Origin: DATNPH01 sp036703315
Lineage (GTDB): Bacteria; Cyanobacteriota; Cyanobacteriia; Cyanobacteriales; Coleofasciculaceae
Direction: 5' to 3'
Assembly: GCA_036703315.1 (NCBI GenBank)
Contig: DATNPH010000080.1
Span: 37,265-101,264, forward strand
Length of the DNA stretch: 64,000 nt
A program made the translations under genes and the position numbers. This document shows, in pieces, positions 9,501 through 18,695 of the stretch. Position 1 is the stretch's first letter. The number at the start of each line of letters is the position of its first letter. The notes under the pieces are model-generated. The model did no database searches. It was not told the origin of the DNA and saw nothing but the letters and a program-made list of their open reading frames with translations.

Positions 9501-9983
9501 TTTTTGGTTAATCTGTAAAAATTGACCATTTTCTCCCAACTGCGCAATAGCTACACTAGCCTGCTCAAAAATAGCTCTAAACCCTTGTTCACTCTCACTG
9601 AGAGTCTTTAAAGCCTCCTTTGCCGATTCAGCTGAACGAGCAAGCTGCTTTACCCTAGCGAGCACTGCCGTTAGCATCACAAGCAGCACCGTTGCGACTA
9701 AGCCAATCAGGGGGACGGTGAAGCTGTGCAAGGAAATTAATTGCATTGCCCAGATGACGTTTCCGATCACAAAGCTTCCTCCCAAGAACCAGAGGAAACC
9801 CGAAGGATATCTCTTTTGAATACTGCTGACTTGCTCCACCAAATTAACCCAATTAGATGTGTAGAAGATGGCGTTAGTGTTAGCAAAGCGGGACATAGTC
9901 CAGCAGCTTCGCAAAAGTGTGATGCCATTGCAGGCAAGTTGTAGAGCGCTAAGATGCAGCTTGTTAGTACTACTCATGGGCAT
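6537..9983 (-). CDS. Membrane multi-PAS/GAF histidine kinase
   Basis: An 1148-residue hybrid-type sensor without receiver domain. Two hydrophobic segments (about 62-84 and 89-112) form a hairpin anchor with almost no periplasmic loop. They are followed by three PAS domains (about 135-250, 260-375, 385-495; the second ends in the PAC-like RDITPAKQAEA), two GAF domains (about 500-640 and 655-800), a HisKA domain with His863 in VAHEINNP and a HATPase domain with DNGPGM and GTGLGLS. Signals are therefore likely intracellular: light, redox or small ligands. The start ATG has GGGA eight bases upstream. The catalytic half closely resembles that of the kinase at 2242-5055, so the two are paralogues in their output part. 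No response regulator is adjacent. Confidence 0.88.
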   Translation of the reverse strand: MPMSSTNKLHLSALQLACNGITLLRSCWTMSRFANTNAIFYTSNWVNLVEQVSSIQKRYPSGFLWFLGGSFVIGNVIWAMQLISLHSFTVPLIGLVATVLLVMLTAVLARVKQLARSAESAKEALKTLSESEQGFRAIFEQASVAIAQLGENGQFLQINQKLCDITGYRREELLKKTILEITHPEEQAATQTNLCQLFRGQKQTLNIEKCFIHKTGSPVWVNMTVSVLHEPLDIPKYFICAIKDATVRRHTRETLQRRKEHFRSLIENASDIITILNSDGTISYESPSIKRILGYQPNHLVGLNIFKFVHPDDTQKVIEYLKDVVQCPSCAPIEFRFWHQDGSWHTLEAISQSLLDEAGKIKVVVKSRDITPAKQAEAQLNKASCDRSNILESITEAFIAVDHAWRFTYINSKAEQVLSQKAEQLLGKCMWDEFPGVIGSQLEQQFRRAVAEQITIKFEEFYEPLSSWFLVRAYPYEDGLAVYCSDISERKQSEAALLERSHLSTLAAKVGVALAEGGTLPAILGRCTEAIVQQLDALTTTVWTFNPASHQLEKQATAGQLTPVNPALIDLVPQLHRPYLRGESLNELNASLFPNHFSNYSLVVEDRLIGVMTVLGQPLTQEADRTLSWVANAIAVAIDRYWARAELLTRRESLLFELANQIRNSLELDTILETAVQSIRHLLQIDRCNFVWYRNHETSPYWEVVNEARNPLLASHMGQYTTAQVEPLAKRLLNRQIIQVDEVETFNDPALRELLITLGYISFLSIPIETHAGEIGVICCAHCTGMRSWDDSEVELLQAVVAQLAIALDQAELYTEAREAALTAQAKTKQLEFALKELQTTQAKLIQSEKMSGLGQLVAGVAHEINNPVNFIHNNIAYASAYFYDVMGLLHLYQEHYPSPSPTIAEQAHVINIDFIASDLPKLLSSMQRGTDRIRSIVHSLRSFSRLDEADIKQVDVHEGLESTLLILQHRLKAKDKHPEIQILKEYGNLPPVECYPAELNQVFMNILINAIEALKPSEVDCPEYSSSIASHPSPAITIRTNLLDTDELFDSSQNSVVLITEQPHYKTKNLQSIVICIADNGPGMSEAVKARLFDPFFTTKPVGKGTGLGLSISYQIIVEHHHGVLTCSSTPGQGTEFWIEIPIQQLS

Positions 9984-10689
9984 AGTTGATTCCCATCCCA
10001 GGCATCTGGGTGTTGTAAATCTTGATTGTTAGTACTCAGCCGCTACTGTAATGCTCCCTTCGTGCCAATTACGTTTAATACTGATTTGTAATCAGATGTG
10101 GCATTCAATATACAGACATATAGAAATGGGGACGCGGCAAATTCCGCAGATGTGTTCTCCGTGTCAGCGCGTCTTTCCATCTATGCATCAATTACTCCGT
10201 TTGACCGCAACTTGCTGTAGCTAGCTAACTCAGTTAAGAGCAGCCGTCTCAAGAAGATTGGGAGCGGAAGGCTTGAGTAGGAAACTATCAATTGATGACA
10301 GCCATGTATATAGTTAATAGATTTTTTAAGCATCTACCACAAGGATGATTTTGAGTAACAAGACAGGAGCAAGCGCCTGAGTAGTAGATGTCCCTGATAA
10401 TCGCCCCAACTTTAGTTAGCCATCTGTTGACTCAAAGGAGCACAGTTAGTAGACAGAAGAATTTAGTAAATTAGCTACTGTTTAAGAGCTAGGTCGCTGC
10501 GGCACTGAGCTAACGAGTTCTACAACCACCATATAGGGTTACTTAAGAGACCGATAACCGTAAACTTACGGATCTTATATTACACTGTATTACAGCCATA
10601 TACTGAGTTGAGAACCTTGGTAGCCTTGCCCGATTAGCATTTGCGTTGGGCATGCAGATTTAAACTTATTACATAGATGCTACTGTAAC
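9984..10689. other. Long spacer without recognised gene
   Basis: About 700 bases upstream of the multi-PAS kinase with stop codons in every frame and no recognisable remnant. It should contain the kinase promoter. I see no strong hairpin or repeat here. Confidence 0.5.
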
Positions 10690-10864
10690 AATACAGGAAA
10701 ATACTGAGGCGCGATTGCATTAATCGTTACAATTATGTGAGCGTATTCCTCTAAATCTTGTGTTCCAAACTCTCTCAAAAATTAATAGTTGTAACAGTAT
10801 TTCTGCTTGTTGTGCCAACAGTTGTGCTAAAACAACGGGAAATGTTAATCCGAAATGCCTCACC
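10690..10864 (-). pseudogene. Decayed duplicate of the sbcC 3' end
   Basis: This stretch aligns nearly end to end, with small indels, to 11073-11252 inside the neighbouring sbcC gene. Shared words include AATACAGGA, CTGAGGCG, TCTTGTGT, GTTGTGC and CGAAATGCCTCACC. On the minus strand it would encode the signature/Walker B region (starting GEAFRIN) but contains several stops and frameshifts. It starts about 110 bases beyond the sbcC stop. It looks like an old tandem partial duplication, or the remains of a second sbcC allele. Confidence 0.75.
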
Positions 10865-10973
10865 CTTTAGGAGATAGCATAGCGACAGCTTTTAGAAGAC
10901 TGGTAAAGTCGTGATGGCTAGTAGACACCCATAAAATCTCAAGTAGATATTCTCGACAGGATGAGTTTAACTT

Positions 10974-13900
10974 TTACATCGAGAGGCTTAATTGAGAACC
11001 TTGCTGAGTTTTATGAACTTCAATTCGAGTCTGGAAAGCTTCTTTAAACTGGGGCATATGCGTTACCGTCAGAATACAGGAGAAGTCTGAGGCGATCGCA
11101 TTTATCGCTGCAATCAAGCGATCACATCCTTCCGCATCTTGTGTCCCAAATCCCTCATCAACAATTAACATTTGTAACGATGTCCCTGCCCGTTGTGCTA
11201 ATAGTCGTGCTAAGGCAAGACGAATGGAAAAATTAATTCGAAATGCCTCACCACCCGAGTAAGTTTCATAAGGTCGGGTACCACTGGCATCCGCAATCAG
11301 AATATCAAGTGTATCAATTAGTTTTGTTGTTTTCTTAGACGCCCGACGCCCTGCCCTCTGTGTAACAATTTGTACATGAAGCTGATTTCCTGTAAGACGA
11401 GAGAGAATATGATTCGTTTCTGCCTCTAGCTGAGGCAAGATATTTTCAATCATTAGTGCCTGGATACCATTTTTTCCGAATGCCTGGGCTAATTCCAGGT
11501 GAATCCGATATTGCCTCTGGAGGTCTTGCAGCTGTTTTTGTTGCTGATCATATTGGGTTTGCAGTAATTCCAATTGGGTAAAACGCTGTTGGAGACGCCC
11601 CAGCTGAGAGAGTTGTTCATCCAGTTGTCGCCGTCGCTGCTGCATTTGCAGTTCTAAAGCTTGGATGTCGTTGGTTGCGTCTGGATAGTGTTCAAGTTGC
11701 TTGACAATATTGTCAAGCTGTGAGTTGATTTCTTCCTGGTCAGAGCGTCGTCCTTGTAAAGTCTGAGTAAGCGAGGCTATGCGTTGACAGACTTGGGGGT
11801 ATTGCTGCTGGGCGGATGTTAACTCCTGATAACGCAACTGCCAGGATTGAGCTTGGCGCACAGAGGCACGAAGATTGTTGTGCTCAGCTAAGTTATAGCC
11901 GATTTGTACCATGTGCTGGTCAAGGGCATCGAGCTTCCGCTTTAGTTCAGAAGTTGTTTGCAACTGGTGTAGTGAAACGTGGAAGGTTTCAATTTTTGCC
12001 TGGAGTTGGGGCTTGTGAGCTTCGATTCTAGCCAGACGCTTAGTGGCTTCTTCAAGTTTGGCTTGCTTGATTTCTGCCCAGCGCCAGCGATCTACTTCAC
12101 CGCGTGCTAAGGCGTGGGTTTGTTCGTTGTAGTTTAAGTGTTGCAACTGGGCGTCGATTTGTTGCAGTTCTGTGTGTAAGTCTTCGGCGTAGGCACCGGC
12201 ACTAAGCGATCGCTCTAGTTGTTGCTTTTCCTCGGAGATTTCATAGAGTCGGTCATACACTTCATCCGTCGCTTCCAGTCGTGCTGCCAGTTGTCCCCGT
12301 TGCTCTCGCAATTCCTCATAGGGAGAGAGTTCTTTGGAGAGTTGAGCGTATTCCGAGCGTAGTACCTGAAGTTCGCGATCGCAAACCGCTAATTGCTCGC
12401 GTACTACCCAAAATTGGTCTTGAACTTCCTTTTGCTCAGCATTAGTTTTCTGGATGACATGATGAGAGTGAGCTTCATCTAAGGGGCGATCGCACAACGG
12501 GCAAACCGCGTTCTGCTGTTGCAGCATTTCGATTTTCTGCGTTAGTTCTGCCAGTTGTTTTTCATAACGACGTTGGTTTTCTTGTAGACGTTCTCGAAAA
12601 TTACGGCGTTCGAGTCCTTTTTCTTGCACTCGCTGCTGGTAGACGCGCTTTTTCTCTAACTGTTCAATGGTTTCATCTACCTTTAATACGGTTTGCCGCA
12701 GTTGGGGTGTTGTGGATATTTGAGCATTCAGCTGATATTCCGAAGAACACAGTTCTTCTAATTTGGCACTCAGTCTGGCATGAGAGCGATCGAGTTCTGT
12801 TTGGATTGAAGTGCGACGTTGCAGAAGGGGAGATACCCGGAGTTGCAGATTATCTAATTCAGTAAGGCGACGACGTGCAAGGTTATGTTGCTCTAGTGCT
12901 GCTGTCACTTCCGCTGAACGGGATAGAGTTTCCTGAATCTCTTGCTCTTGGGGTCGTAGGGCTTCGAGTTGGGCTTGTGTGTCGCGGATTTTTAGATTAA
13001 TTTCGTTAATTTGTTGCGTTAGCTGCTGTTGTAGTTGCTGATGCAGCTGTTGAGCTTCCTGGTATGCCTGGAATTTAGAAGTGAGAATTTCTTCTTGTTG
13101 TTGCAGGTTGATGTATTGGGAATAACCTGCTTTGATTGGGTCTTCTTGAGAGAGTAAGCTGCTTAGTTGGCGCTGTTGTGCTTCCGTTGTGGCGATGTCT
13201 TGCTGGAGGCGATCGCAATCCTTAGCAAGATTTTGATATTGTTGTCTAACAAAGATTAGCTGTTGTTGCCAGTTGCTGCGCTGGTGCTGAACAGATTGCA
13301 GTTGTTGGAGTTGGAGTTGGTCAGTACTTTGAGCTTGTTGTAGCTGTTGCAGAGCGGTTTCGAGAAGGGATTGTTGCTCTAGCGTCGCTTCTCGTTGTTC
13401 CAACTGTTGCTGGATTGTCTGCAAACTTTGCTCCAGCTGTTCTACCTGACCTTTAAACTGCCGAGACAAATCCTTTGCCTGTTCTGCTAACTCTTCATAC
13501 TGACTGAGTTTCAGTAAGTCAGCGAGAATTTGTTTGCGCTCATTGGGACGCCGCAGCATAAACTCATCTGCCCGACCTTGACGTAAGTAAGCTGAATTAA
13601 TGAAGGTATCATAATCGAGCTTCAGATGATACATAATCAGCTGCTGCGTCGCCCGTACCCCTTTCTCAGTCAAAGACCGAAAGCCAGTATCTGTCTGGAC
13701 TTGAAATTCTAAGGAACTACTCTGTCCCCGGTGACGACTCCGAATGATGCGATGAGTTTGCTGATTATTTTGAAAAACGAAATCCACTCGGACATCTTTC
13801 GCCCCAGCATGGATAACATCATCTTCTGAGGCGGCACGGCTTTCCCCCCAAATCACCCAAGTAATTGCTTCAAGGAGGGAAGATTTACCTGCGCCATTGG

Positions 13901-13994
13901 AACCACAGATACAAGCTGTATGCAGACCCCGAAAATCCAGGTTTGCATTGCGGTAGCTCAAGAAATTTTTAAGGGTTAGTTGTAGCGGAATCAT
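10974..13994 (-). CDS. sbcC: SbcC/Rad50-type DNA repair ATPase
   Basis: A 1006-residue SMC-like ATPase, the partner of the SbcD nuclease, acting on DNA hairpins and double-strand ends. The N-terminal Walker A is GSNGAGKSS (about residues 34-42); two very long Gln/Leu-rich coiled coils flank a zinc hook with C498PLC501; the C-terminal lobe has the ABC signature YSGGEAFRIN and Walker B MLIVDEGFGTQD. Length and order fit the family. The ATG begins MIPLQLTLKNFLSYR, matching known starts. sbcD is not in the neighbourhood, which is common in cyanobacteria. A decayed copy of its 3' end lies just downstream. Confidence 0.93.
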   Translation of the reverse strand: MIPLQLTLKNFLSYRNANLDFRGLHTACICGSNGAGKSSLLEAITWVIWGESRAASEDDVIHAGAKDVRVDFVFQNNQQTHRIIRSRHRGQSSSLEFQVQTDTGFRSLTEKGVRATQQLIMYHLKLDYDTFINSAYLRQGRADEFMLRRPNERKQILADLLKLSQYEELAEQAKDLSRQFKGQVEQLEQSLQTIQQQLEQREATLEQQSLLETALQQLQQAQSTDQLQLQQLQSVQHQRSNWQQQLIFVRQQYQNLAKDCDRLQQDIATTEAQQRQLSSLLSQEDPIKAGYSQYINLQQQEEILTSKFQAYQEAQQLHQQLQQQLTQQINEINLKIRDTQAQLEALRPQEQEIQETLSRSAEVTAALEQHNLARRRLTELDNLQLRVSPLLQRRTSIQTELDRSHARLSAKLEELCSSEYQLNAQISTTPQLRQTVLKVDETIEQLEKKRVYQQRVQEKGLERRNFRERLQENQRRYEKQLAELTQKIEMLQQQNAVCPLCDRPLDEAHSHHVIQKTNAEQKEVQDQFWVVREQLAVCDRELQVLRSEYAQLSKELSPYEELREQRGQLAARLEATDEVYDRLYEISEEKQQLERSLSAGAYAEDLHTELQQIDAQLQHLNYNEQTHALARGEVDRWRWAEIKQAKLEEATKRLARIEAHKPQLQAKIETFHVSLHQLQTTSELKRKLDALDQHMVQIGYNLAEHNNLRASVRQAQSWQLRYQELTSAQQQYPQVCQRIASLTQTLQGRRSDQEEINSQLDNIVKQLEHYPDATNDIQALELQMQQRRRQLDEQLSQLGRLQQRFTQLELLQTQYDQQQKQLQDLQRQYRIHLELAQAFGKNGIQALMIENILPQLEAETNHILSRLTGNQLHVQIVTQRAGRRASKKTTKLIDTLDILIADASGTRPYETYSGGEAFRINFSIRLALARLLAQRAGTSLQMLIVDEGFGTQDAEGCDRLIAAINAIASDFSCILTVTHMPQFKEAFQTRIEVHKTQQGSQLSLSM

Positions 13995-14793
13995 TCAGGC
14001 TATTACGCCTCACACCTTTTTATTAGTAACTATCAGTACATCTGCACTGTTGCCTAGTTTATCTACGTACTAATCAGGTTTCTAGATATTGATACTTTAT
14101 GTTTACAATTATTAATAATTACGTAAAAGCGTTGATTCCTGACGAAGAGAATTTGGAGTGAGTTCTGTCTTGAAAGTAGGGAGCGGCAGTAGGCGTGAGG
14201 AGTGGGGAAAGAGAGTTTCATTCTTTGTCCTGTACGAAACGGGTAAGCGAGCAGGTTCAATAAGTGAGTTATCTGAGTCATAGTTCAACAATTGTAGAGA
14301 TTTGAATTATCGCTCCTGCCTACACGGACTTTCAGGAAGCTGATTAATCAATACTCAATACGATCGCTAATGCCGCAGTATTTTCTTGCATGGCTGTGTC
14401 AGAAAGTATTGCCAGCTGTCAGATCAGCCTTTGTTGCGAGACTGAGCGCACTTGAAAAGTATCAGAAGCTGAGCGCTTACTCAACCCATTTTCTGGAGTA
14501 GGTTTGAGAATTCTAAGACTTCTGTCTTTGTCATGGGGTTTTCTTAGAAGTTGAGGAGAACACAATCTTCCTGCTAGGCGATCGCTACCTAATTTTCTCT
14601 CAACCCTAAATCTTGCCAGGGTATTGATAGAGGGTCGTTCAGTCAATTTTCACCCCTCCAATGACAGAAATTAAGTTTATCCCTACAGACTGATGAATAC
14701 CTAATACACAATCACAACAATGTAGCGGTAGTCAAATGCACAATTACAGAACATTTGTGCAGGCTCATGTATGCTCAATAAAAGGAGGAAAAC
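13995..14793. other. Spacer between sbcC and the stress protein gene
   Basis: About 800 bases with no convincing gene. Short minus-strand reading frames here lack ribosome sites and family resemblance. It contains one family A repeat (listed separately) and must carry the sbcC promoter on the left and the stress gene promoter on the right. Confidence 0.5.
14165..14236 (+). repeat. Dispersed repeat, family A copy
   Basis: Begins CTGTCTTGAAAGTAG, continues with a purine-rich run (GAGCGGCAGTAGG, GTGGGGAAAGAG) and ends TTTCATTCTTTGTCCTGTA. The opening word and the TTTCAT-CTTTGT ending are those of the copies at 24766 and 58103. Confidence 0.6.
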
Positions 14794-15366
14794 ATGGCTG
14801 TAGGTAAAATCCAACACGCTGTAGGTGTCTTTTCCAAGCGTCAAGATGCAGAACATGCACTCACTGAGCTTAGAGATGCTGGCTTTGATATGGACAAGGT
14901 TTCTGTGATTGTCGAAAACGCAGAACCCAACGAGCAAATTAGCGGTGCTGGCGTAAGTGATAGCAAGGGCGAGCAAATTGAAGGAGGGGCTAAAACAGGA
15001 GCTTCTACTGGCGCGGTCGCGGGCGGTATCATTGGCTTAGTAGGTAGCCTCGGTGTCTTAGCCATTCCTGGAGTAGGTATCGCTACTGAAGTAGGGATTC
15101 TTCTAGCGAATACCCTTATAGGAGGTGTAGTTGGCGCTGCGGGTGGCGCGCTTGTCGGTGCGCTTGTGGGTTGGGGAGTTCCGGAAGACCGAGCCAAATA
15201 TTATCATGAGCGAGTAAGCGGAGGGGATTATCTGGTAGTCGTGGAAGGTACAGCAGAAGAAATCCTGAGCGCTGAAGCTATTCTTGACAATCGTGGAGTT
15301 CTGGATTGGGGTATCTATGATGCACCCATAATGTCTCCTGGTGGCGGTAGAACGGGTGTGCTTTAG
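14794..15366 (+). CDS. Glycine-zipper general stress protein (GSP17M-like)
   Basis: A 190-residue protein. Residues about 1-45 look like the YflT/general stress protein 17M domain (HAVGVFSKRQDAEHALTEL). Residues about 70-125 are a Gly/Ala-rich zipper (GAVAGGIIGLVGSL, GVVGAAGGALVGALVG), probably membrane-inserting or oligomerising, and a second alpha/beta segment follows (DYLVVVEGTAEEI). The ribosome site AAAGGAGG six bases before the ATG is the strongest in the window and suggests high expression. The family is common in desiccation- and stress-tolerant cyanobacteria; the molecular function is not known. It is monocistronic. Confidence 0.8.
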   Translation: MAVGKIQHAVGVFSKRQDAEHALTELRDAGFDMDKVSVIVENAEPNEQISGAGVSDSKGEQIEGGAKTGASTGAVAGGIIGLVGSLGVLAIPGVGIATEVGILLANTLIGGVVGAAGGALVGALVGWGVPEDRAKYYHERVSGGDYLVVVEGTAEEILSAEAILDNRGVLDWGIYDAPIMSPGGGRTGVL

Positions 15367-15475
15367 CTATCTGTTATGAATTGATTAATCTAGTTTGAGC
15401 CCATAGAAATGTCATCCTCATTGGTAGTCTGTTGCTTCTGTTGAAGTGACAGACTATTTATTTTTAAGGTTAGAT

Positions 15476-15540
15476 CCATGAACTTCCTACACAACAAAGG
15501 ATGAAAATCCTTTTTCCCGTTCCGTGTCCCCGTTGACTAT
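15476..15540 (-). repeat. Dispersed repeat, family A copy
   Basis: In this orientation CCATGAACTTCCTACACAAC, then AAAGGATGAAAATCC and a pyrimidine-rich run. About 35 bases are identical to the reverse complement of the right part of the copy at 58103-58187. The CTATTTTCAAGACAG end seen elsewhere is degenerate here. Confidence 0.65.
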
Positions 15541-15618
15541 GTTCAGATTAGATGACTAGAGCCAATTAAAGAGGGTTAGACCCTTCTTCCTAAAATCAGG
15601 TATTTGGGGAATTATTGT

Positions 15619-16017
15619 TTAGTCTTTTGATAGCATTGCCACGATCTGAGCCACAAATTCTTGCTGATCGACCACAGGTTTAGGGATGTAGCCATCTGCG
15701 CCACTCTGCCTGAGAAAGTTTTCGCGATCGCCCTCCATTACACTGGCTGTAACTAGGATGACTGGCACGTTAGCCGTTTTGGGATTAGCTTTCAGCAGTT
15801 GAGTAATCTGGATACCGTTTACTGCCTTGCCTTGGTAGCGACTGTTGCGCAAATCAATGTCCATCAGAACAACGTCTGCTTCTCCCGAATGGACAATATG
15901 CATCACTTCTTCCACATCTTCAGTATGCTTCACAGCTAAACCACCTCGCTTAGTTAAAATCTTCGAGAAAACAATTACGTTTGATGGATCATCTTCAACA
16001 ATCAGCACAGTTTTCAT
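15619..16017 (-). CDS. Receiver-only response regulator
   Basis: A 132-residue CheY/DivK-like protein composed of a single receiver domain. Asp9 and Asp10 form the acidic pocket, Asp53 (VLMDIDL) is the phosphorylation site, Thr90 (LVTAS) the switch residue and Lys113 (YIPKP) the conserved lysine. With no output domain it should act by protein contact or in a phosphorelay. Cyanobacterial single-domain regulators often serve hybrid kinases encoded elsewhere; the two orphan kinases in this window are possible partners, but that is inference. It is divergently placed from the HTH-NACHT gene, sharing a 183-base spacer. Confidence 0.92.
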   Translation of the reverse strand: MKTVLIVEDDPSNVIVFSKILTKRGGLAVKHTEDVEEVMHIVHSGEADVVLMDIDLRNSRYQGKAVNGIQITQLLKANPKTANVPVILVTASVMEGDRENFLRQSGADGYIPKPVVDQQEFVAQIVAMLSKD

Positions 16018-16200
16018 GGCAATTTATCAATATAATTAATTCCAAAACCAGACAATTCCATCATTACAATCAGACTCTAGCGTTAGGTTGGAGTAATGTT
16101 TGGGTAATGTTTGGATTTAATAAATTACTCAATAAACTTTACTCAATCTTTAAATTTAGCGAAATCTTTACAGAATCTTTAAAAGCTTTGTAGGCGAACG

Positions 16201-18531
16201 ATGGCAAGGCAATCCCTCTCGGCTTCTGAACAAGGTATTGGAAAAGCCAAACAAGCGTTCAGGCGAACTGAATTGACCCATGAACAACTGGCGGCTGACG
16301 TAGGGCTTCGGACTCGCTATTCAATTTGGAAGTTTTTCAAGGGTGAGCCGATTGAGCTTTATATCTTTAAGGCCATCTGCTCTCGGCTTGAGCTGGACTG
16401 GGAGGAGATTGCGGCACCTAAGCCAAGGGACAAAGAGTACAAAACCAGCATTAATATTGACACTCTCGTGCAACATCTGCGTGAGAAGGCACGCCCTAGC
16501 GTTGAACAGCGATGTGGCACGATACGGGTGCTAGATATGACTCACCCCATCGACTTAATTGACATCTATACCAATGTCCATCTTTTGGAGCAGCTCACTG
16601 GAGATAGGCGGCTGAAAATTACTCAACTGCTGCAAGAATTTGACCCAGAATTACACAGCTTTGACCGGATTGGACTGAGCAAGATTACTGAGAAACGAAT
16701 CTTGGGAGTAGATGCCGTTAAGCATTACCCTAAACTAATGATTTTAGGCAAGCCAGGCTCAGGAAAAACGACTTTTTTAAAGTATATAGCAATTAAATGC
16801 ATTGCTGGAGATTTACTGAATAATTTTGTGCCAATTTTTATTACGATTAGAGACTTTGCTGAAGCAAAAAATCAGCCTAGTTGCCTAGAGTTTATTACCA
16901 AATTTTTGTCTAATTCTAGTATAACTGATAATCAAGTTACTGAAGTAATCAAGCAAGGCAAAGCATTAATTTTACTCGATGGTTTGGACGAAATCAGAGA
17001 AGAAAATGCTAGTAGAATTACCAAAGAGATTCGGGATTTTTCTGACCAGTATCATACTAATCAGTTTGTCATTACTTGCCGGATTGCAGCGCGGGAGTAT
17101 ATGTTTGAAACGTTCACTGAAGTGGAAGTTGCTGATTTTAATGACAAGCAAATTCAGACATTTATCACCAAGTGGTTTCAGGCAAAAGAATCCTATAGCG
17201 CTGAGCAATTTATTGAACAGCTGCAATCCAATCGACCCATTAGGGAACTTGCCACAAATCCTTTGTTGCTAACCTTACTGTTATTAGAATTTGAAGATTC
17301 TGGTAATTTCTCGACTGACCGTGCAGAGCTATATAAGCGAGGTATTACTACCTTGTTGAGAAAATGGGACGCTAAGCGTGGGATTGTACGGGATCATGTT
17401 TACAGAAATCTATCGCTACCGCGCAAGAAAGATTTACTCAGCCAGATTGCTCTAACTACGTTTGAACGCAAGGATTTCTTCTTAAAAAAAGCAGATTTTG
17501 GGCGCTATATCGCTGAATTTATTCGCAATTTTTCTGATGCTCAAACTGATTCAGAAATGTTGCAGTTGGATAGTGAGGCAGTGCTGAAATCAATTGAGGC
17601 ACAGCATGGGCTACTGGTGGAGCGAGCTAGGGATATTTACTCTTTTTCTCATCTCACTTTTCAGGAGTATTTCACAGCGAGAAAAATTGTTAAAAGTTCA
17701 GAGCCACAAGCGTTAGAAAAAGCTTTGCAAGGCTTAGTTAGCCACATCACTGATAAAAGCTGGCGGGAAATTTTTGTGCTAACAGTAGGAATGTTGCAGC
17801 CAGCGGATTACCTATTACAGTTGATGAAACAGCGGATTGATGCACTATTAGCCGCAGATGAGAAGTTCCAACAGTTTCTGATGTGGGTAAGCAAGAAATC
17901 TCTTGTGGTTGAGGTGTCTCATAAGTCAGCAGCTGTTCGTGCTTTTTACTTTAACTTGGCTCGTGACCATCACCCTCAGCGCGCTCCTACCCGTTACCGT
18001 GATGCTGAGTTGATACGCGCCCTTGACTATCATCTTTTCATTCTCCTCAGGTTGGGTAATATTAAGGCGCTTGATGTTGGTCTTGATGATATCCTGGCGC
18101 TTGCTTGCGATCGCGCTCTCGATCTCGAACCCACTTATTATCCCTATGCCTTTAAGGGGGCATTTTTCCTTGCCTGTGAGCGTGCCCTGATTCTTGAGCC
18201 TAGGCTAGGGCAAGCTTTGCAAGAACTTCAGGAGCAATTACCTGATCTAAATAGTAATGAGCGGAGGTTTAAGCAATGGTGGGAAGCCAATGGTCAGGCT
18301 TGGGCTGAGCAGTTAAGAGCTATGCTGATGGAGCATCGCAACATTGGTCACGATTGGCAGTTTAGCGATGAACAGAAGAAATTGCTGAAGCAGTATTACG
18401 ATGCGAATAAGTTGCTGGTGGATTGTTTAAATAGCGATTGTTATGTAAGTCGTGAAGTGCGACAGGAGATCGAGGAGACTTTGTTGTTACCTGTTGCAGA
18501 GATCAGAAATTCAGAATTCAAAATAGTCTAA
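16201..18531 (+). CDS. HTH-NACHT NTPase (NLR-like STAND protein)
   Basis: A 776-residue STAND-type NTPase. Residues about 15-75 form a helix-turn-helix-like domain (LTHEQLAADVGLRTRYSIWK). The NACHT domain has Walker A GKPGSGKTT at 183-191 and Walker B with D260GLDE264; an Arg finger-like TCRIAAREY follows, then a winged-helix part ending FSHLTFQEYFTARK (about 480-495). The C-terminal 250 residues are helical, with repeated ALALACDRAL/ALILEP-like pieces, as in NACHT proteins of cyanobacteria. Known bacterial NACHT proteins of this architecture (HTH plus short C-terminal domain) protect against phages; this role is inferred here. It is preceded by an AT-rich, promoter-like spacer and has no cognate effector domain of its own. 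Confidence 0.85.
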   Translation: MARQSLSASEQGIGKAKQAFRRTELTHEQLAADVGLRTRYSIWKFFKGEPIELYIFKAICSRLELDWEEIAAPKPRDKEYKTSINIDTLVQHLREKARPSVEQRCGTIRVLDMTHPIDLIDIYTNVHLLEQLTGDRRLKITQLLQEFDPELHSFDRIGLSKITEKRILGVDAVKHYPKLMILGKPGSGKTTFLKYIAIKCIAGDLLNNFVPIFITIRDFAEAKNQPSCLEFITKFLSNSSITDNQVTEVIKQGKALILLDGLDEIREENASRITKEIRDFSDQYHTNQFVITCRIAAREYMFETFTEVEVADFNDKQIQTFITKWFQAKESYSAEQFIEQLQSNRPIRELATNPLLLTLLLLEFEDSGNFSTDRAELYKRGITTLLRKWDAKRGIVRDHVYRNLSLPRKKDLLSQIALTTFERKDFFLKKADFGRYIAEFIRNFSDAQTDSEMLQLDSEAVLKSIEAQHGLLVERARDIYSFSHLTFQEYFTARKIVKSSEPQALEKALQGLVSHITDKSWREIFVLTVGMLQPADYLLQLMKQRIDALLAADEKFQQFLMWVSKKSLVVEVSHKSAAVRAFYFNLARDHHPQRAPTRYRDAELIRALDYHLFILLRLGNIKALDVGLDDILALACDRALDLEPTYYPYAFKGAFFLACERALILEPRLGQALQELQEQLPDLNSNERRFKQWWEANGQAWAEQLRAMLMEHRNIGHDWQFSDEQKKLLKQYYDANKLLVDCLNSDCYVSREVRQEIEETLLLPVAEIRNSEFKIV

Positions 18532-18589
18532 CCTGATTGATTGTGGTAAGTTTTTTTCAGTAACACCACTCTCGGTAAGCCGTTCTCTT

Positions 18590-18642
18590 CCGCCTGGAGT
18601 TCAAACTCCAAGCTAATAGATTAAGTCCACTAAAGTGGACGG
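18590..18642. repeat. MITE-like repeat fragment with perfect hairpin
   Basis: CCGCCTGGAGTTCAAACTCC is followed by AAGCTAATAGATTAA and the perfect hairpin GTCCACT-AA-AGTGGAC (18625-18640). The first part matches CCGCCCGGGGTTGAAACCCC in the larger element at 49359-49538 at most positions. It lies between the NACHT gene and the caspase-like gene and may act as a transcription barrier. Confidence 0.5.
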
Positions 18643-18695
18643 AAATCTTTTTGGAATCAGCGTTTAGAGTACCTACCTCCTTAACAGTAACAGCC

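Noticed and set aside
14841..15197. 118-codon minus-strand frame, Ala/Pro/Thr-rich
   Set aside because: It is the complement of the glycine-zipper region of the stress protein; low-complexity shadow.
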